A model generated the notes under the pieces. It had not been told where the DNA came from and did no database searches. It was given only the letters and a program-made list of their open reading frames with translations. Source: Pseudomonadales bacterium (GTDB lineage Bacteria; Pseudomonadota; Gammaproteobacteria; Pseudomonadales; Ketobacteraceae). From it: 64,000 nucleotides of DNA. The stretch is taken from contig PAPM01000037.1 in NCBI GenBank assembly GCA_002708905.1, forward strand, positions 124,001 through 188,000, in the 5' to 3' direction. Position 1 is the first letter of the stretch. Each line of letters starts with the position of its first letter. Below, in pieces: positions 1-10,101 of the stretch. The translations under genes and the position numbers were made by a program.

Positions 1-237
1 ACAGGATGCCATGGCCAGGTTGGCAGCGCGGCCATAGCCTAGATTGCAAGGGCTTTTGACCAGGGTTGAATCGGGAAATCTTTGCTCTAACCTTTCAGCA
101 GTATCATCTGAACTGGCGTTATCAATGATAATGACCGGGAACGATCGGGAGTCGATAAGTTCGCTCAGGCAGGAGCTGATTGCCTGGAAACTGTTGTAAG
201 AAACGATGGCGATGGTGACGTCATCTGATCTGTTCAT
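1..237 (-). CDS. Family 2 glycosyltransferase, N-terminal part (gene runs off the window)
   Basis: The minus strand reads from an ATG at 237 without a stop to base 1, giving the first 79 residues. It begins MNRSDDVTIAIVSYNS and continues with VIIIDNASSDDT and NLGYGRAANLA, the standard nucleotide-sugar-binding start of a GT-A fold family 2 glycosyltransferase. The acceptor-binding half lies outside the window, so the sugar transferred is unknown. It is divergent from the next glycosyltransferase, and with waaA beyond suggests a cell-surface polysaccharide or LPS locus. Confidence 0.75.
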   Translation of the reverse strand, partial: MNRSDDVTIAIVSYNSFQAISSCLSELIDSRSFPVIIIDNASSDDTAERLEQRFPDSTLVKSPCNLGYGRAANLAMASC

Positions 238-401
238 GAGCTGGTGGTTTTCCTGCGTGCAACCTGTATTTCTCAATTCAAAACAGGGGTTTGTTTGGCT
301 GTCTTGGGGGTAAGTTTACCACCTCACCGGCTATTTGTGGTTATACTGCATCAAATTCCCATAGTGTTTGATTTTTGTTTGTTAATGGAGCTGGAGTGAG
401 C

Positions 402-1343
402 GTGAACTCGGTAAAAGTTTCTATTGCCATGTGTACTTTCAATGGTGAGCGCTTCATTCGAGAGCAGTTGGATTCAATAGTAAATCAAACTTACTCAGAT
501 CTTGAGATAATCATTTGCGATGATGGTTCTAACGACGGTACATGCGACATAGTCCGTGATTATGCCGGTCGGGATAGTAGGATCAGGTTTGTACAGAACA
601 CCGAAAACCTTGGGTTCATAGGCAATTTTGAAAAAGCGCTGTCCATGTGCAGTGGCGTCTTTATTGCCTTGGCTGACCAGGATGATGTTTGGCTGCCGCA
701 AAAAATTGAAGTCCTGATGTCCGAAATAGGTGACAACCTGTTGCTGTACTCCGCTGTGCGCCTCATTGACGAGAATGGAGCCGGAATGGACAAGGTGTTT
801 CCCAGTGTAAAGCGCCTTGAAGGTGACGTTGCGTTGTCTCTGATTGTGGGGAACTGTGTCACTGGGCATGCGTGTTTGATTCGGCGGGAATTACTTGAGT
901 TGGCGTTGCCCTTTCCAGGAAACGTATTGGCGCATGATCAGTGGCTGGCTGTAGTCGCCGCCAGTCAGGGCAAGCTTAAGGCAAGTGAGCAGGTGTTGTC
1001 CCTCTATCGGCAGCATGAAACCAATGCCATACTGAGCAACAAAGCGCCCAGAAAAGTACCCCGTTATGTCAAGAAGCTGGAAAGTGACGTGAAGATGCTG
1101 GGCCTGGTCAACAGCATGCTGGATTCGGGGCTATTCAGTGCCGAGCAAGAGGTACTGCTGCAAGCCTTCCGTGACCTGATACAAGCCAACAGCAGGGCTT
1201 TTTATAACGCCAAGCTCGCCCGGTTTCTGAAAAGTCACAGGCAGGATTTTCTGGCACTTTTTGACACCGAAGAAAAGGCTGACAAAATGGTGAAAAAACT
1301 TTGTCGGGGTAAGTGGTATCTCAAGTTGCTGCCTTTTTCATGA
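402..1343 (+). CDS. Family 2 glycosyltransferase
   Basis: About 313 residues from a GTG at 402; TTG at 375 and GTG at 396 are in-frame alternatives, but GGAG runs at 387-390 and 393-396 favour an internal GTG. Near the N-terminus VSIAMCTFNGERFIREQLDS and IIICDDGSNDGT are the GT-A nucleotide-sugar site, and ALADQDDVW carries the DxD-type metal motif. This resembles rhamnosyl- or other LPS/O-antigen transferases of the GT2 family; the donor sugar cannot be read from sequence. Its stop is 93 bp before the waaA start, in the same direction, so the two may share a transcript. Confidence 0.75.
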   Translation: MNSVKVSIAMCTFNGERFIREQLDSIVNQTYSDLEIIICDDGSNDGTCDIVRDYAGRDSRIRFVQNTENLGFIGNFEKALSMCSGVFIALADQDDVWLPQKIEVLMSEIGDNLLLYSAVRLIDENGAGMDKVFPSVKRLEGDVALSLIVGNCVTGHACLIRRELLELALPFPGNVLAHDQWLAVVAASQGKLKASEQVLSLYRQHETNAILSNKAPRKVPRYVKKLESDVKMLGLVNSMLDSGLFSAEQEVLLQAFRDLIQANSRAFYNAKLARFLKSHRQDFLALFDTEEKADKMVKKLCRGKWYLKLLPFS

Positions 1344-1436
1344 GTGGGCGAGCGATCCAAAAATATTGACCCAATCCCTTGGGGCTGCAGCATCCAGCCA
1401 TTATACTTCCATATACAACAATCACTTGGACCCCCA

Positions 1437-2723
1437 ATGCTAACCCGCTGGCTATACACCCTCGCTTTCTACCTGGCCCTACCGATGCTGCTGTTTCGCC
1501 TGCATAAGCGTGTCAAAAAGAACCCGGCTTACCGTCATCGCGTTCGTGAACGCTTTGGTCTGTATCCCCCCGGTAAACCGCTACAGAACACCCTGTGGTT
1601 CCACACGGTGTCGGTGGGCGAGTTCCTTGCGGCCAAGCCACTAATTGATCGCATTCTAGCGACCTATCCGAATTCCCCCTGCCTGATCACCACCATGACG
1701 CCCACGGGATCTGAGCGGGTGCAGAAAGCCTATTCGGAGCAGCTGGCGAGCGGGAAGCTGCATCATGTCTATCTGCCCTACGATTTGCCGGATGCGCTTA
1801 GCCGTTTCCTCAAGCGCTTCAACCCCAAAGTGTTGGTGATCATGGAGACGGAACTTTGGCCCAACATGATTCATTACACCCGTCAGCGAGGGGTGCCCAT
1901 CATTGTGGCCAATGCCCGCTTGTCTGAGAAATCGGCCAATGGCTATCGCAGGATATTGCCCCTGTTCCGCCCCATGATGCGGGAGGTGGCCTTGATCGCG
2001 GCGCAGTCGGATGCGGATGGGGAACGCTTTGTGGAAATGGGGTTGCCGCCCCGGAATCTGCAGGTGACGGGCACGGTGAAGTTTGACCTGGATATCAAAC
2101 CGGACACGGTAACCGAGGCGCGGGCTTTGCGGGAACACTGGGGCGGGCAGCGCAAGGTGTTCATCGCCGCCAGTACCCATGAAGGGGAAGACGAACAGGT
2201 GCTGGAGGCGTTCCTGTACTTGCGCAGTAAAGTGCCGGAATCCTTATTGGTCATCGTTCCCCGTCATCCGGAGCGGTTTGAAGATGTTGCCAATCTGATA
2301 TCGGCTCGTGGACTCAATATGAGCCGGGTAAGCAAGCAGGACCCGATAGTAGCCGATACGGATGTCATCCTGGGTGACACCATGGGCGAGCTGTTGAAAA
2401 TGCTGGGTGCAGCTGATGTGGCGTTTATCGGTGGTAGTCTGGTGCCGGTGGGTGGGCACAATATGTTGGAAGCCCTTGCGATGGGGGTGCCGGCTTTGAC
2501 CGGGCCGCATGTGTTCAATTTCCAGGTGGTGGCCCAGATGCTCACGGAGTTGGGTGTACTGAAAACAGTCACCACGCCATTAGGCCTGGGGCAGGCCGTT
2601 GAAGCTCTGTTTAATGATGAAGAAACCCGCTATGCGCTTTCCAAGCGGGGTAAATACGTTGTAGAGGAAAATCGTGGTGCGATGGACCGGTTATTTGGTC
2701 TTATTTGCCAGCACATTTCCTAG
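1437..2723 (+). CDS. waaA: 3-deoxy-D-manno-octulosonic acid (Kdo) transferase
   Basis: 428 residues, essentially the E. coli length (425). WaaA moves Kdo from CMP-Kdo onto lipid IVA at the inner face of the cytoplasmic membrane, starting the LPS inner core. The start MLTRWLYTLAFYLALP is the usual membrane-anchoring helix. HTVSVGE at about residues 56-62 contains the Glu that serves as catalytic base in the GT30 family. ETELWPN, NARLS and the C-terminal GGSLVPVGGHNMLE donor-site motif are also present. The reading frame stays open upstream to 1344, but the family start and the anchor helix point to the ATG at 1437. Confidence 0.93.
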   Translation: MLTRWLYTLAFYLALPMLLFRLHKRVKKNPAYRHRVRERFGLYPPGKPLQNTLWFHTVSVGEFLAAKPLIDRILATYPNSPCLITTMTPTGSERVQKAYSEQLASGKLHHVYLPYDLPDALSRFLKRFNPKVLVIMETELWPNMIHYTRQRGVPIIVANARLSEKSANGYRRILPLFRPMMREVALIAAQSDADGERFVEMGLPPRNLQVTGTVKFDLDIKPDTVTEARALREHWGGQRKVFIAASTHEGEDEQVLEAFLYLRSKVPESLLVIVPRHPERFEDVANLISARGLNMSRVSKQDPIVADTDVILGDTMGELLKMLGAADVAFIGGSLVPVGGHNMLEALAMGVPALTGPHVFNFQVVAQMLTELGVLKTVTTPLGLGQAVEALFNDEETRYALSKRGKYVVEENRGAMDRLFGLICQHIS

Positions 2724-2741
2724 TCTCTGCCGCCCTTGCTG

Positions 2742-2770
2742 TTGCTGCCTTCTATCTCACTGGTTATAGT
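2742..2770 (+). promoter_or_regulatory. Probable sigma-70 promoter for thiC
   Basis: TTGCTG (2742-2747) and TATAGT (2765-2770) are separated by exactly 17 bp, about 100 bp before the thiC ATG. The -10 matches consensus in 5 of 6 bases and the -35 is moderate. I do not see the conserved boxes of a TPP riboswitch in the leader that follows. Confidence 0.4.
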
Positions 2771-2794
2771 TGCCGTTCAGGTTAGTCGGGCTAA

Positions 2795-4759
<1,965 letters not shown>

Positions 4760-4768
4760 TGTCAACCC

Positions 4769-4793
4769 GCCGGGCACAAAAATAGTGCCCGGC
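4769..4793 (+). terminator. Hairpin after thiC
   Basis: GCCGGGCAC (4769-4777) and GTGCCCGGC (4785-4793) form a perfect 9-bp GC-rich stem with a 7-nt A-rich loop, 10 bases after the thiC stop. There is no long T tract after it, so it may be a weak terminator or an mRNA 3' stabiliser. Confidence 0.6.
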
Positions 4794-4865
4794 TTGGCGT
4801 TGTAGTGGGCTGGTATACTGGCTAGCCTTATATAAGGTGCTCAAAAACAGGAAGAAGGTGGTTTC

Positions 4866-5489
4866 ATGGATCGAAAAGAAGGTCCCTGTTTTGGCCACGA
4901 TGACGTGGAAGTGGTTGAAAAAAAGCTGGTTTATGACGGCTTTTTCAAGATGCAACGCTATAAATTGCGGCACCGCCTTATTGAAGGTGGCTGGTGCAAG
5001 GAGCTGACCCGGGAGTGTTTTGATCGGGGGCCATCGGTAGGCGTGTTGCTTTATGACCCCTATAAAGACACCGTCGTCTTGCTGGAGCAATTCAGGATAG
5101 GCGCCCTGGAGGGAAACGAAGGCCCCTGGCAGCTGGAGTTGGTGGCGGGCATTCTGGAGCCCGGTGAGACCCCGGAAGACGTGGTGCACCGGGAGGCCAT
5201 CGAGGAGTCCGGCAGTGATGTGCTGGATCTGGAGTATATTTATGAATATTACCCCAGCCCCGGTGGCTCCAATGAAAAGCTCTACCTCTATTGCGGGGGT
5301 ATTGATTCCACCAACGTGGGCGGTGTCCATGGGCTGGCGGAAGAGGGTGAAGACATCTGGGTGCAGGTGTTTCCCCGGGAAGAGGCCTGGCACATCCTGC
5401 AGGAAAATTACATCAACAATGCGGCCACCATTATTGCCCTGCAGTGGCTGCAAATGAACTATCAGCGTTTACAGGAAAAATGGCAGTAG
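4866..5489 (+). CDS. nudF: ADP-ribose pyrophosphatase (Nudix hydrolase)
   Basis: 207 residues. NudF hydrolyses ADP-ribose and related nucleoside diphosphate sugars to AMP and a sugar phosphate. The Nudix box is complete at about residues 95-117 (GILEPGE, then REAIEESG), and the preceding VGVLLYDPYKDTVVLLEQFR is the family's beta-strand region. AAGGTG 5 bp before the ATG is a good ribosome site. It heads the conserved run nudF-yqiB-cpdA-yqiA-parE known from E. coli and Pseudomonas. TATACT at 4814-4819 could be its -10 box, although no good -35 stands before it. Confidence 0.92.
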   Translation: MDRKEGPCFGHDDVEVVEKKLVYDGFFKMQRYKLRHRLIEGGWCKELTRECFDRGPSVGVLLYDPYKDTVVLLEQFRIGALEGNEGPWQLELVAGILEPGETPEDVVHREAIEESGSDVLDLEYIYEYYPSPGGSNEKLYLYCGGIDSTNVGGVHGLAEEGEDIWVQVFPREEAWHILQENYINNAATIIALQWLQMNYQRLQEKWQ

Positions 5490-5496
5490 TGGTTTG

Positions 5497-5940
5497 ATGA
5501 ACCCCAAGAAAAAGAGTTACACACCCAACCTCAGCGAACTGATGAGTAATTGCGAGATCAATTACCATCGGATTATGCGCCTGCTTCCGGAGCTGGATGA
5601 GCAGGAGGAGTGGTGTTTTGGGGTGGATGCCAATTCCGAGGAGCTAAAGCAGGTGAGTATCCGCGTTGTCGAGCGCAGCAAGTACACCACCACGGTGGCG
5701 TTGGCTCAGGAATCCATGCTGGATGACTGGGTGCCCAAGCCCATGTTGACGGTGCGGCTGTATCATGACGCCCAGATGGCCGAAGTGTTGTCGTTCCAGC
5801 GCAACCGCTATATCCGCCAAAACTACGCCTATCCCAACGAAAAAATGTTCCAACCGGATGAAAAGGCCCAGCTTAATGCATTTCTGGGGGAATGGCTGGA
5901 ATTCTGTCTCAGGACCGGGCGCGCACTGGTCAGAGTGTAA
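5497..5940 (+). CDS. YqiB family protein (DUF1249)
   Basis: 147 residues from the ATG at 5497, 7 bp after nudF. MNCxINYxRIMRLLPE-like and YPNEKMFQPDEKAQLN segments are typical of the DUF1249/YqiB family always found beside nudF and cpdA. The family's biochemical function is unknown. The many W, F and Y residues and lack of a signal or membrane helix suggest a small cytoplasmic protein. Cotranscription with nudF is likely from the spacing. Confidence 0.85.
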   Translation: MNPKKKSYTPNLSELMSNCEINYHRIMRLLPELDEQEEWCFGVDANSEELKQVSIRVVERSKYTTTVALAQESMLDDWVPKPMLTVRLYHDAQMAEVLSFQRNRYIRQNYAYPNEKMFQPDEKAQLNAFLGEWLEFCLRTGRALVRV

Positions 5941-5941
5941 G

Positions 5942-5957
5942 TGTGAAAGGGTGCACA
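5942..5957. promoter_or_regulatory. CRP/Vfr-like binding site upstream of cpdA
   Basis: TGTGA-AAGGGT-GCACA matches the cAMP-receptor-protein consensus TGTGA-N6-TCACA with one mismatch. It overlaps the region just after the yqiB stop and lies about 180 bp before the cpdA start. A possible -10 box, TATACT, lies at 6038-6043. Feedback of cAMP-CRP/Vfr on cpdA is known in Pseudomonas; here it is inference from the site. Confidence 0.45.
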
Positions 5958-5968
5958 GACTCGAAAAA

Positions 5969-5982
5969 TGTGAAAATTCACA
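5969..5982. promoter_or_regulatory. Short perfect palindrome in the cpdA leader
   Basis: TGTGAA-AA-TTCACA has perfect 6-bp arms around a 2-bp centre. It resembles a CRP half-site pair, but with 4 instead of 6 bases between TGTGA and TCACA, so it could be a degenerate CRP site or the operator of another regulator. It lies about 27 bp downstream of the better CRP-like site. Confidence 0.35.
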
Positions 5983-6123
5983 GGGAGTTGGAGCGGATTT
6001 TGTTGCAATCGAACCTGCCGCTCCTGTGAAAACCCGTTATACTGATCAGAATGCCGCCTTTATATAGCCGTTGCGGCAACTGTGGTTTATAACTACCTAA
6101 TGACAAATAGAATGGATTGACCT

Positions 6124-6930
6124 TTGGTTAGAGACGCTACCCAACCATCAATTCGTATCGTTCAACTCTCTGATTGTCATCTGTTCAAAAGTACAGAGGG
6201 CAAGCTGCTGGGCTTGAACACCGAGCAGAGTCTGGCGTTGGTCATGGACCTGATTCAGGATCAGCAGCATGCTATTGATCTGGTGTTGGCGACCGGTGAC
6301 CTGTCCCAGGATGGCAGCGGTGAGTCCTATGCTCGTTTCCACAAATGGATGGAAGTGTTCAGCTGCCCTGTCTATTGGTTGCCTGGTAACCACGATCTCA
6401 CCGATATCATGGCCAATCATCAAGCCGCCCAACGCATGAGCCCCTGTGTCATCGATGCCGGTAATTGGCAGATCATCATGCTCGATTCCACCATTCGCGG
6501 CAAAGTCCCCGGCAACTTCACCGAGTCAGAACTGCGTTTTCTGGAAAAATCCCTGCAGGCGTCCCAGGGCAAGCATGTGGTGATCGCTCTGCACCATCAA
6601 CCGGTGCCCGTGGGCAGCGCCTGGCTTGACCAGCAGATCGTGGGTAATGCGGCGGAGTTCTTCAAGGTGGTGGACCAATTCAGTAATGTGCGCTGTATCA
6701 TCTGGGGGCATGTTCATCAGGTCTTCGAGACTGAGCGCAATGGCGTGAAATTGATGTCTGTTCCTTCCACCTGCGTGCAATTCCAGCCTAACAGCCAGGA
6801 TTTTGCGGTGGATAAAGAAAGCCCGGGCTATCGTTGGATCGATTTGCATGCGGACGGTACCCACGGCACGGGTGTATCCAGGGTAACCGGAGTGGATTTT
6901 GTAGTGGATTACAGCGTGAAAGGCTATTAA
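6124..6930 (+). CDS. cpdA: 3',5'-cyclic-AMP phosphodiesterase
   Basis: 268 residues from a TTG at 6124. An in-frame TGA at 6118-6120 excludes an earlier start, and no ATG precedes the first conserved block. CpdA hydrolyses cAMP to AMP and sets the level of cAMP-CRP/Vfr signalling. Calcineurin-like metal motifs are complete: LSDCHLF, ATGDLSQDG, LPGNHD, ALHHQPVPVGS and GHVHQ. The non-ATG start may keep expression low. Two CRP-like palindromes lie upstream. Confidence 0.93.
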   Translation: MVRDATQPSIRIVQLSDCHLFKSTEGKLLGLNTEQSLALVMDLIQDQQHAIDLVLATGDLSQDGSGESYARFHKWMEVFSCPVYWLPGNHDLTDIMANHQAAQRMSPCVIDAGNWQIIMLDSTIRGKVPGNFTESELRFLEKSLQASQGKHVVIALHHQPVPVGSAWLDQQIVGNAAEFFKVVDQFSNVRCIIWGHVHQVFETERNGVKLMSVPSTCVQFQPNSQDFAVDKESPGYRWIDLHADGTHGTGVSRVTGVDFVVDYSVKGY

Positions 6931-6940
6931 CCTGAGCCCC

Positions 6941-7528
6941 ATGCCCAAACGCTTTCACCTTTTCTATATTCATGGTTTCAACAGTTCCCCCCAATCGGCC
7001 AAGGCACGCATTCTGGGTGATGCCGTAGCGGATATGTCCTGGGTGCAGTTTCATGTGCCGGGTTTACCCTATGACCCGCAACGCTCTATTGATATCCTGA
7101 AAGACGCGGTGGAAGCCTGTTTGCCGGAGCCGGTAGGCCTGGTGGGCAGTTCCATGGGTGGTTTCTATGGCACCTGGCTGGCGGAGCATTACAACCTGCC
7201 CCTGGTGCTGGTAAATCCTGCGATTCGCCCCTACGAGTTATTGCAGGATTATCTCGGCATCAACGAGAACATGTATACTGGCGAGCGTTACGAATTCACC
7301 GAACAGCATATTGAGATCCTGCGGCAGTTGGATGTCCCAAGAATCACCCGCCCCGAGCGCTATTTTTTGCTTACCCAAACCGCAGATGAAGTGCTGGACT
7401 ACCAACAAGGCGTTGAGAAATTCGCGCAAAGCCCGCAGATAGTGGAACAGGGCGGGTCCCATGGTTTTGACCATTTTGAGCGGCATCTGCCCGCGATCTT
7501 TTCTTTTTTAAACATCACATCGGAATAA
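6941..7528 (+). CDS. YqiA family esterase (alpha/beta hydrolase)
   Basis: 195 residues, starting 10 bp after cpdA. FYIHGFNSSPQS is the oxyanion region and GSSMGGFYG is the nucleophile elbow; a late GSHGFDHF carries the likely catalytic His. E. coli YqiA of the same size and neighbourhood is a thioesterase/esterase acting on acyl-CoA and palmitoyl esters. No signal peptide is visible, so it is cytoplasmic. It is probably cotranscribed with cpdA and parE. Confidence 0.88.
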   Translation: MPKRFHLFYIHGFNSSPQSAKARILGDAVADMSWVQFHVPGLPYDPQRSIDILKDAVEACLPEPVGLVGSSMGGFYGTWLAEHYNLPLVLVNPAIRPYELLQDYLGINENMYTGERYEFTEQHIEILRQLDVPRITRPERYFLLTQTADEVLDYQQGVEKFAQSPQIVEQGGSHGFDHFERHLPAIFSFLNITSE

Positions 7529-7537
7529 CCGCATTTT

Positions 7538-9427
7538 ATGGCAGAGAATAACTACACCTCCGAATCCATTGAAGTTCTCAGCGGACTGGACCCGGTGCGC
7601 AAGCGCCCAGGCATGTACACCGACACCACGCGACCCAATCACCTGGCCCAGGAAGTGATCGACAATAGTGTGGACGAGGCCTTGGCCGGCCATGCCAGTA
7701 AAATCGAGGTGACCCTGTACAAGGATGGTTCTCTGGAAGTGGTGGACGATGGCCGTGGTATGCCGGTGGATATCCATCCGGAAAAGGGCGTGCCCGGTGT
7801 GGAAGTTATCCTCTGTACCCTGCATGCCGGCGGCAAGTTCTCCAACAAGAACTATCAGTTCTCCGGTGGTTTGCACGGGGTGGGTGTGTCCGTGGTGAAC
7901 GCGCTCTCCTCCATGCTGGAAATTACCATCCGCCGTGATGGCAACGTTTACCGCATGGGCTTCAAGGATGGCGACAAGGCCACGGATTTGGAAATTATCG
8001 ACACCTGTGGCAAGCGCAATACAGGAACCTCGTTGCGCTTCCTGCCGGATCCCAAGTATTTTGACACGCCGAAATATTCCGTTTCTCGACTGGCGCACTT
8101 ACTGCGGGCCAAGGCCGTGTTGTGCCCCGGTTTGCATGTGAAGTTCACCGACCAGAACAGTGGTGAAACCCAGGAATGGCATTATGAAGATGGTCTCAAG
8201 GATTATCTGTTAAGCGCTAACCGGGGTTGGACTCTGTTGCCGGAAGAACCCTTTGTGGGCGTAATGGCAGCGGATACCGAAGCGGTGGATTGGGCCGTGC
8301 AGTGGTTGCCGGAAGGTGGCGAACTGATTACGGAAAGCTATGTAAACCTGATTCCCACGGCACAAGGTGGCACCCACGTTAATGGTTTGCGCACCGGATT
8401 GTTGGAAGCCATGCGCGAATACTGCGAAAACCGCAACCTGCTGCCCCGTGGGGTAAAGCTGACGGCGGATGATGTGTGGGATAAGTGTACTTACGTATTG
8501 TCCGTGAAAATGCAGGACCCTCAGTTTGCCGGTCAAACCAAAGAGAAATTATCCTCCCGTCAAACGGCCGCGTTTGTATCGGGTGTGGTGAAAGATGCCT
8601 TCAGCCTGTGGCTGCATCAACATACTGCCGAAGGGGATGCTCTGGCCGATCTGTCGATTAGTAATGCTCAGAAACGCATGCGCGCCAGCAAAAAAGTGGT
8701 GCGTAAAAAAGTCACCGCCGGACCGGCACTGCCCGGTAAATTGGCGGACTGTTCCGGTCAGGATTCCGAACGCGCGGAATTGTTTCTGGTGGAAGGTGAT
8801 TCTGCAGGCGGTTCCGCCAAGCAGGCCCGTGATCGTGAATTTCAGGCAGTGATGCCCTTGCGGGGAAAAATTCTGAATACCTGGGAAGTGGATTCTGCCG
8901 AAATCCTGGCGTCTCAGGAGGTACATGATATTTCCGTGGCCATTGGCCTGGAGCCGGGTTCCGATGATCTCAGTAATCTGCGCTACAACAAAGTCTGTAT
9001 CCTGGCCGATGCGGACTCCGACGGTTTGCACATCGCCACGCTATTGTGCGCGTTGTTCGTGCGCCATTTCCGGCCGTTGGTATTGGCCGGTCATGTGTAT
9101 GTGGCCATGCCGCCCCTGTATCGCATCGATGTGGCGAAAGACGTGTATTATGCCCTTGATGAAGACGAAAAGCAGGGCATTCTGGATCGCATCAAGGCGG
9201 AGAAAAAACGCGGCAATATTCAGGTAACCCGTTTTAAAGGTTTGGGTGAAATGAACCCCATGCAGTTGCGGGAAACCACCATGACCCCGGACACCCGCCG
9301 TTTGGTGCAACTGGTGGTAGAGCCGGGTGATGATACCAACGAAGCCATGGATCTGTTGCTGGCGAAGAAAAGGGCCGGGGACAGAAAGGAGTGGTTGGAG
9401 ACCAAGGGGAATCTGGCGGTGGTGTAA
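7538..9427 (+). CDS. parE: DNA topoisomerase IV subunit B
   Basis: 629 residues, full length. ParE provides the ATPase and TOPRIM half of topoisomerase IV, which decatenates daughter chromosomes. Visible in order are the GHKL ATP site (DNSVDEALAGH, DDGRGMPVD, GGLHGVGVSVVNALS), the transducer, the TOPRIM block (LVEGDSAGGSAKQ, DADSDG) and the C-terminal ParC-binding tail ending KEWLETKGNLAVV. The stop codon at 9425-9427 is only 6 bp from the left end of a Tn7-like transposon, so the 3' end of this essential gene is the probable target sequence and is left intact. Confidence 0.97.
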   Translation: MAENNYTSESIEVLSGLDPVRKRPGMYTDTTRPNHLAQEVIDNSVDEALAGHASKIEVTLYKDGSLEVVDDGRGMPVDIHPEKGVPGVEVILCTLHAGGKFSNKNYQFSGGLHGVGVSVVNALSSMLEITIRRDGNVYRMGFKDGDKATDLEIIDTCGKRNTGTSLRFLPDPKYFDTPKYSVSRLAHLLRAKAVLCPGLHVKFTDQNSGETQEWHYEDGLKDYLLSANRGWTLLPEEPFVGVMAADTEAVDWAVQWLPEGGELITESYVNLIPTAQGGTHVNGLRTGLLEAMREYCENRNLLPRGVKLTADDVWDKCTYVLSVKMQDPQFAGQTKEKLSSRQTAAFVSGVVKDAFSLWLHQHTAEGDALADLSISNAQKRMRASKKVVRKKVTAGPALPGKLADCSGQDSERAELFLVEGDSAGGSAKQARDREFQAVMPLRGKILNTWEVDSAEILASQEVHDISVAIGLEPGSDDLSNLRYNKVCILADADSDGLHIATLLCALFVRHFRPLVLAGHVYVAMPPLYRIDVAKDVYYALDEDEKQGILDRIKAEKKRGNIQVTRFKGLGEMNPMQLRETTMTPDTRRLVQLVVEPGDDTNEAMDLLLAKKRAGDRKEWLETKGNLAVV

Positions 9428-9428
9428 G

Positions 9429-9433
9429 AGAGA
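9429..9433. repeat. Target-site duplication, left copy (AGAGA)
   Basis: The five bases directly before the TGT terminus are AGAGA, identical to the five bases after the ACA terminus at 37631-37635. A 5-bp duplication is the signature of Tn7-family transposition. Confidence 0.9.
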
Positions 9434-9503
9434 TGTCAATTAGCGCATTAAGTTGAACAATTCGAGATAAGCTTGAACAAATAAGCACATAAGTTTGAAC
9501 AAA
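9434..9503. repeat. parE-proximal transposon end with three abutting TnsB-type sites
   Basis: After TGTCAA, three repeats of about 21 bp stand head to tail at 9440-9460, 9461-9481 and 9482-9503. Each ends in TTGAACAA, with AAGTTGAACAA, AAGCTTGAACAA and AAGTTTGAACAAA as the conserved part. They are in direct orientation pointing inward. The compact array contrasts with the spread-out array at the far end, the asymmetry expected of Tn7-type right and left ends. Confidence 0.88.
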
Positions 9504-9544
9504 AGGCTGTAATTTCCTGAAGGTTGGGAGGTGCAGCCTTTTTT
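9501..9544. terminator. Hairpin with T-run just inside the transposon end
   Basis: AAAAGGCTG (9501-9509) pairs perfectly with CAGCCTTTT (9534-9542), followed by further Ts. It lies directly after the TnsB sites and could terminate parE readthrough into the element, replacing any lost native terminator. Confidence 0.55.
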
Positions 9545-9661
9545 GTTGGGCATTTTTCTGGTGCAGGCAGCCCGCTGTGATCTATAAAGTAATGATTGAT
9601 ATTTTCAGATTATCAGGCACGTTTAACTGGGTTTAACATACGCAAGAAATTAGGACGACCG

Positions 9662-10006
9662 ATGGATTCAGAAATCACCAGTGAGGTTGCCAAAAAGTTG
9701 TTTCGAGAGTTGGCTGCTGAATGGGCGCTAACTCAAGCAGAGCAAAACTCTCTGCTGAGTGATCGAGCATCTGAAAAATACGACATTTCCGATTCAGACC
9801 TCTATCGTATATCAGCACTTATTGGGATATATAGATCCCTCCAAATGTTACTGGGGAATGAGCAAGCTCGTCGGACTTGGATAAGAAAGCCAAACAACGA
9901 ATGGGATGGGTTGTCTGCTCTGGAGATTATGAGTACTGGCCGGTTTGAGGACATTCAGAAGGTTAATCGTTACCTTAAAGCTTGGTGTGAACAGCATAAT
10001 TTTTAG
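9662..10006 (+). CDS. DUF2384 (Xre/MbcA/ParS toxin-binding) antitoxin-like protein
   Basis: 114 residues from the ATG at 9662 (AGGAC before it); a TTG at 9596 would add 22 residues. The last 45 residues, running from RRTWIRKPNNEWDGLSALEI to RYLKAWC, match the toxin-binding domain that contacts RES-type or MbcT toxins. An Xre-like helical part precedes it. In known systems the toxin gene is adjacent, but here the next gene is convergent and unrelated. It is therefore an orphan antitoxin, a regulator, or the remnant of a pair. Being the outermost cargo gene at the parE end, it may have entered by a separate event. Confidence 0.6.
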   Translation: MDSEITSEVAKKLFRELAAEWALTQAEQNSLLSDRASEKYDISDSDLYRISALIGIYRSLQMLLGNEQARRTWIRKPNNEWDGLSALEIMSTGRFEDIQKVNRYLKAWCEQHNF

Positions 10007-10036
10007 TCTTCTCTATGCCAAACCTTAGTATTTCGA

Positions 10037-10061
10037 CAATTATGCAGACAGTGCATAATTG
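10037..10061. promoter_or_regulatory. Perfect 9-bp inverted repeat between convergent genes
   Basis: CAATTATGC (10037-10045) and GCATAATTG (10053-10061) are perfect inverted copies around a 7-nt spacer. GCATAATT occurs again at 9994-10001 at the end of the DUF2384 gene. The AT-rich stem has no T-run, so it looks more like a protein-binding site than a terminator. Confidence 0.4.
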
Positions 10062-10101
10062 CGCATAAAATCATACGGGATTACTTTTTTTCCAGGAAAT
10101 A

